A stretch of DNA of 8,697 nt, from positions 1 through 8,697 of the forward strand of contig CAYXKL010000112.1 of NCBI GenBank assembly GCA_964464825.1, written 5' to 3'. Source of the stretch: DYJK01 sp964464825. GTDB taxonomy: Bacteria; Bacteroidota; Ignavibacteria; Ignavibacteriales; Melioribacteraceae. How positions within the stretch are numbered: position 1 is the first letter of the stretch; each line of letters starts with the position of its first letter. The position numbers and the translations under genes were made by a program. Below are positions 5,341 to 8,697 of this stretch, in pieces. Under the pieces are notes generated by a model. It did no database searches. It saw nothing but the letters and a program-made list of their open reading frames with translations, and had not been told where the DNA came from.

Positions 5341-7284
5341 TTAATTGTCGGTCGGATTTACCCAATTACCATCCTCTTTTATTAAACCGATCAGCTCATC
5401 CAATGCATATTCAGAATTTATGCTTTTTTTAACGATTTCCTTACCTCTGTATAAAGTAATTTTTCCGGGTCCAGAACCAACATAACCATAATCAGCATCA
5501 GCCATTTCCCCAGGTCCATTAACAATACATCCCATAATTGCAATTTTGACACCTTTAAGGTGCTCAGTTCTTCCACGGATTTTATTTGTAACTTCAACAA
5601 GATCGAAAAGTGTTCTTCCGCATGATGGACACGCGATATATTCAGTTTTTGAAATTCTTGTACGTGCGGCTTGCAATATTCCAAAGACAGTTCTGTTGAT
5701 AAATGAATACTCATCACTTTTTCTATTAGTCAACCATGCGCCATCACCAAAACCATCAATCAATAAACTACCTAAATCCGTTGAAGCATAAAGTCTGAAT
5801 GTTTCTTGATCAAGTTGTAAATAATCTCTTTTTATTATTACCGGATTTTTAATCTGACGGTTTATTAATTCGTAAAAAGTTCTACGCTGTTCTGCAACCC
5901 CATGTAAATTATTTGTTGTAAGAATAAAAACTACAGTCTCAATTTTTTTTAATGAAGTAAATTGGTTTGAAAAAATATTATTGATACTGATTTGCACAAA
6001 GTTAAGTACGAATGACAGTTGTGTACTTTTGATAAATTGTTCAAATGATAATAACGGGAACCCTTTTGTTTTATCTTGAAGTGAAATCCATTTATCATAA
6101 TCATATATAATCTTTAAATTATTTGGCGGGTCAAATTGAATATCATTGCTGCCTAAATATAAGAGATCACATGCCTGGTCGTTCATCTTCCATTTATCTG
6201 TTTCTGCATCATAATTATAACCGACACTTTTTAAATCTGAGTAATCATTTATTCCACTGGAAGAGAAATCAGCAATAACTTTTGGAACAGTATTACCACC
6301 AATACCGGCAACTTCAAATGATTCCCGACGCTGATAAGTATATGGATCCTTTGGTAATTGCTCTATTTCAATTATTGGGCTATGGCTCTCTCTGTTATGA
6401 TATCTGTTTACAAGCGAGATTGCGACCGGTGCTTCAAACTCAGGATCTTCTGTGAGTGATACACGTACAGTATCACCAATTCCGTCTTCGAGCAGTGTAC
6501 CAATACCAACAGCAGATTTAATTCTGCCGTCTTCGCCATCACCGGCTTCCGTTACACCGAGATGAAGCGGATAATTCATTCCCTCTTCTTCCATTTTTTG
6601 AATTAACAAACGATAAGCTTGCACCATTACTTGAGGATTGCTTGCCTTCATTGAAAGTACAATGTTGTAATAATTAAGGTCTTCACAGATTCTAACAAAT
6701 TCTAATGCAGATTCCACCATACCGAGCGGAGTATCACCATATCTGCTCATAATACGGTCTGAAAGAGAACCATGATTGGTTCCGATACGCATAGCAGTAC
6801 CATACTCTTTGCAGATTTTTACCAATGGTGTAAATCGTTCACGAATTCTATCTAATTCAGAAAAATAATCAGCATCTGAATATTCAATCACTTGAAATTT
6901 TTTCTTATCAACATAATTGCCGGGATTAACTCTTACTTTTTCTACAATTCGTGCTGCTAATTCAGCAGCATTTGGTGTAAAATGGATATCAGCAACAAGT
7001 GGAATTTTGTAACCTCTTCTATTGAGTTCGTCTTTAATATTTTTAAGGTTTTGTGCTTCATTTAAGCTTGGTGCAGTTATGCGCACTAATTCACAACCGG
7101 ATTCAATCATCCTTATACTCTGTTCAACAGTTGCAATCGTATTCATTGTATCGGTAGTAGTCATAGATTGAATACGGATCGGATTATTACCGCCCATATA
7201 AAGATCACCAATTTTTACTTCGCGGGTTTTATATCGGGAATATTTTGTAAGACTGTTACAGTATTTTTTAAATGTCTCTATCAT
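5341..7284 (-). CDS. ispG: 4-hydroxy-3-methylbut-2-enyl diphosphate synthase, long form
   Basis: IspG (GcpE) is the [4Fe-4S] enzyme that converts 2-C-methyl-D-erythritol 2,4-cyclodiphosphate to HMBPP, the penultimate step of the MEP isoprenoid pathway, in the cytoplasm. An N-terminal TIM barrel (about 15-295) carries GGNNPIRIQSMTTTDT, VADIHFTP, RVNPGNY, RIGTNHGSL, SMKASNP and GVTEAGDGEDGRIKSAVGIG. The C-terminal iron-sulfur domain (about 546-640) has ACPSCGRT (Cys552, Cys555) and MGCIVNGPGEMADADYGYVG (Cys586, Glu593), the complete cluster-ligand set. Between them about 245 residues (300-545) form the extra domain (A*) found in plant, chlamydial and Bacteroidota/Chlorobi enzymes, so 647 aa is normal for this form though far longer than the roughly 370 aa of E. 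coli. The start at ATG 7284 is at the usual site (KYCNSLTKYSRYKTREV follows) and has no Shine-Dalgarno sequence. It begins 33 bases after the DJ-1-family gene, so the two may share a transcript. Confidence 0.97.
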   Translation of the reverse strand: MIETFKKYCNSLTKYSRYKTREVKIGDLYMGGNNPIRIQSMTTTDTMNTIATVEQSIRMIESGCELVRITAPSLNEAQNLKNIKDELNRRGYKIPLVADIHFTPNAAELAARIVEKVRVNPGNYVDKKKFQVIEYSDADYFSELDRIRERFTPLVKICKEYGTAMRIGTNHGSLSDRIMSRYGDTPLGMVESALEFVRICEDLNYYNIVLSMKASNPQVMVQAYRLLIQKMEEEGMNYPLHLGVTEAGDGEDGRIKSAVGIGTLLEDGIGDTVRVSLTEDPEFEAPVAISLVNRYHNRESHSPIIEIEQLPKDPYTYQRRESFEVAGIGGNTVPKVIADFSSSGINDYSDLKSVGYNYDAETDKWKMNDQACDLLYLGSNDIQFDPPNNLKIIYDYDKWISLQDKTKGFPLLSFEQFIKSTQLSFVLNFVQISINNIFSNQFTSLKKIETVVFILTTNNLHGVAEQRRTFYELINRQIKNPVIIKRDYLQLDQETFRLYASTDLGSLLIDGFGDGAWLTNRKSDEYSFINRTVFGILQAARTRISKTEYIACPSCGRTLFDLVEVTNKIRGRTEHLKGVKIAIMGCIVNGPGEMADADYGYVGSGPGKITLYRGKEIVKKSINSEYALDELIGLIKEDGNWVNPTDN

Positions 7285-7317
7285 AATTATGTAAACACTG
7301 GATGAATAAAAGAAGTT

Positions 7318-7839
7318 CTACTTATTTCTTTTTGTCATTTCGTACAGAAAAACTTTAATGAATTCTTGTGCGGAAGCCGGGTCTTGTGCGGTAATTATAT
7401 TTTTGTTCTGTAAAACCGGTACATTTTTATATTCAATACCTTCTTTATCAAATTCAACTTTATCATCCGGATAGCAAGTTGCACAACCGGAAATTAATCC
7501 GGCTTTAGCAAGAATAACCGGTGCACTGCATATTGCTCCAATCGGCTTTTTACTTTTATTGAACTGCTTTACAATTGAATGAAGTTTTTGTGAATTCCAA
7601 TAATCCCTTGTTCCTTTACCGCCTATTAAAATTATTCCATCAAAATTGCTTTCGTGCACATTGTATAATTGTATATCGTTTTTTACTTTTAATCCATTAG
7701 AACCAATACATAAAAAATTAGAATCCGAGGCAATAAATATTTTGAAGTTAGAATTTTCAAGACTATTAGAAATAATTAAATATTCTTGTTCGTTGAAATC
7801 GCTGGCTGGAAGGATTAAAAGAATGCTATTTTTAGTCAA
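7318..7839 (-). CDS. DJ-1/PfpI (YajL-like) family protein
   Basis: A single-domain protein of the DJ-1/ThiJ/PfpI superfamily, 173 aa, normal length. The nucleophile-elbow motif GAICSAPVILAKAGL places the reactive cysteine at Cys104. Glu19 aligns by eye with the conserved glutamate of DJ-1 (Glu18 in human). LIGGKGTRDY (71-80), CATCYPDD (119-126) and ITAQDPASAQEF (149-160) are the other family blocks. No histidine follows the cysteine as in PfpI proteases, so it groups with the DJ-1/YajL side, whose members are tied to oxidative stress, chaperone or glyoxal/deglycase activities; which applies here is not known. The start must be TTG at 7839: an in-frame TAA lies directly upstream, and no other methionine occurs before residue 168. 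A purine-rich AAAGAGA lies upstream as a weak ribosome binding site. It precedes ispG on the same strand and is divergent from dnaG. Confidence 0.88.
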   Translation of the reverse strand: MTKNSILLILPASDFNEQEYLIISNSLENSNFKIFIASDSNFLCIGSNGLKVKNDIQLYNVHESNFDGIILIGGKGTRDYWNSQKLHSIVKQFNKSKKPIGAICSAPVILAKAGLISGCATCYPDDKVEFDKEGIEYKNVPVLQNKNIITAQDPASAQEFIKVFLYEMTKRNK

Positions 7840-7912
7840 TTAATTAAATCTCTTTCTAATTGCTTAATCGAAAATACTAATATTAAATTAGTGGGGCAAT
7901 CTTGTTACTTGA

Positions 7913-7943
7913 TAACTTTATAAGTTAAGTTTGGTATAAGTTA
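7913..7943. promoter_or_regulatory. Inverted repeat with extra half-site in the divergent spacer
   Basis: TAACTT-tat-AAGTTA (7913-7927) is a perfect 6-bp inverted repeat. TATAAGTTA, its right half, recurs at 7935-7943, 16 bases (about 1.5 helical turns) further on. The site lies in the 142-bp spacer between the divergent DJ-1-family and dnaG genes, where regulation would be expected. It could be an operator, but it is short and AT-rich, and no reliable promoter could be placed relative to it. Confidence 0.3.
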
Positions 7944-7981
7944 TTTAATTCATAAATTGAATTAGTCATTCCCAAAAAAGT

Positions 7982-8697
7982 ATGCGCATTTCAGAACAAA
8001 AGATAGAAGAGATACGTAATTCTGCAGATATTGTAGATATAATTTCAAGTTATGTCCAATTACGTAAAAGAGGCAAAAATTTTATAGGTCTCTGCCCGTT
8101 CCATCAGGAAAAAACACCATCATTTACAGTAAGCGAAGATAAACAGATTTACCACTGTTTCGGCTGCGGCAATGGCGGTAATGTATTTAAATTTTTAATG
8201 GAGTATAAAAACATTTCCTTTGTAGAAGCTGTTGAAGAGATAGCCGAACAACTAGGTATAAAAATTAGTTATGATAAAGAAATTACTAATGAGCAGCAGA
8301 ATGAACTAGAAGAATTTTATGAGATTAATCTTTTAGCAGCACGCTACTTCTCAGAAATTTTGTTAAAATCTTCCGATGGTGAAGAGGCACGTGAATATTT
8401 AAAAAACAGAGATATAAAATTACAGACACAGCGGACATTCGGAATTGGATTTGCACCATTTAGCTGGGATAACTTTCTTTCCTTTGCAAAAGAAAATAAA
8501 GTTGATTTACACAAAGCAAAGCAGCTTGGTCTTATAGATCTAAATGATAAAGGAGAATATTATGATAAATTTAGAGGAAGAATTGTTTTCCCGATTTTTT
8601 CTCCTAATGGACGAGTAATCGCATTTGGCGGAAGAACTTTAGAAAAACGCGATGATATTGCAAAATATCTTAATTCGCCGGAATCACAGATCTATTC
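7982..8697 (+). CDS. dnaG: DNA primase DnaG (partial, 3' end beyond window)
   Basis: DnaG makes the RNA primers for DNA replication and works with the replicative helicase DnaB at the fork. The first 238 codons are present and the frame is open to the window end; full proteins are about 600 aa. The N-terminal CHC2 zinc-binding domain is complete: LCPFHQEKTPSF with Cys38 and His41, then YHCFGCGNGGNVFKF with Cys59 and Cys62. The start of the RNA-polymerase (TOPRIM-containing) core follows, with KFRGRIVFPIF and GRVIAFGGR near residues 198-220 and YLNSPES near the cut; the TOPRIM metal-binding motifs would lie beyond it. The ATG is at the family's normal start (RISEQKIEEIRNSADIVDII). There is no Shine-Dalgarno sequence, only an A-rich stretch. 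Confidence 0.96.
   Translation, partial: MRISEQKIEEIRNSADIVDIISSYVQLRKRGKNFIGLCPFHQEKTPSFTVSEDKQIYHCFGCGNGGNVFKFLMEYKNISFVEAVEEIAEQLGIKISYDKEITNEQQNELEEFYEINLLAARYFSEILLKSSDGEEAREYLKNRDIKLQTQRTFGIGFAPFSWDNFLSFAKENKVDLHKAKQLGLIDLNDKGEYYDKFRGRIVFPIFSPNGRVIAFGGRTLEKRDDIAKYLNSPESQIY

Noticed and set aside
7840..7981. A sigma70 promoter for dnaG (TTGATA at 7909 with TATAAG at 7935)
   Set aside because: The spacer is 20 bases, too long for a credible pair, and other combinations were too short or too degenerate.
1..8697. tRNA genes, CRISPR arrays, insertion sequences, prophage or defence genes
   Set aside because: No cloverleaf-type T-arm signature, no regularly spaced repeats, no transposase or integrase-like frame and no toxin/antitoxin-like small gene was seen on either strand.

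Overview
The window looks like a chromosomal housekeeping segment of an AT-rich Gram-negative bacterium. By eye, G+C is roughly one third. A member of the Bacteroidota/Ignavibacteria/Chlorobi (FCB) assemblage fits best. The evidence is the long IspG form with a central inserted domain, a Nif3 protein with a central insert followed by a C4 zinc-ribbon coiled-coil gene, an Mla-type ABC ATPase (implying an outer membrane), and weak or absent Shine-Dalgarno sequences before most genes. Assignment below that level is inference.

Left part, + strand (1-3248): possibly the last codons of an upstream gene; an AT-rich spacer with small palindromes and a good sigma70-like promoter; an MlaF-like ABC ATPase; a G/C-rich palindromic repeat; radA (sms), the DNA-repair ATPase; and a membrane protein that fuses a MauE/DoxX-like domain to a thioredoxin-like domain. 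This last gene converges on the next block across a 60-bp gap holding a long-stem hairpin.

Middle part, - strand (transcribed 7839 to 3309): a DJ-1/PfpI-family protein, ispG (isoprenoid biosynthesis, MEP pathway), a spacer with several hairpins and a strong intrinsic terminator, a Nif3-family dinuclear-metal protein, and a zinc-ribbon coiled-coil protein. The last two appear translationally coupled, because the nif3 stop codon overlaps the next gene's ribosome binding site. Two genes in this block (zinc ribbon and DJ-1) can only start with TTG.

Right edge, + strand: the first 238 codons of dnaG (primase), divergent from the DJ-1 gene and cut by the window end.

No mobile element, CRISPR array, tRNA, rRNA or defence system was seen. 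The gene content is largely conventional. The less ordinary points are the terminator that ends only a few bases before the nif3 start codon, the MauE-thioredoxin fusion, and the palindromic repeat between mlaF and radA.
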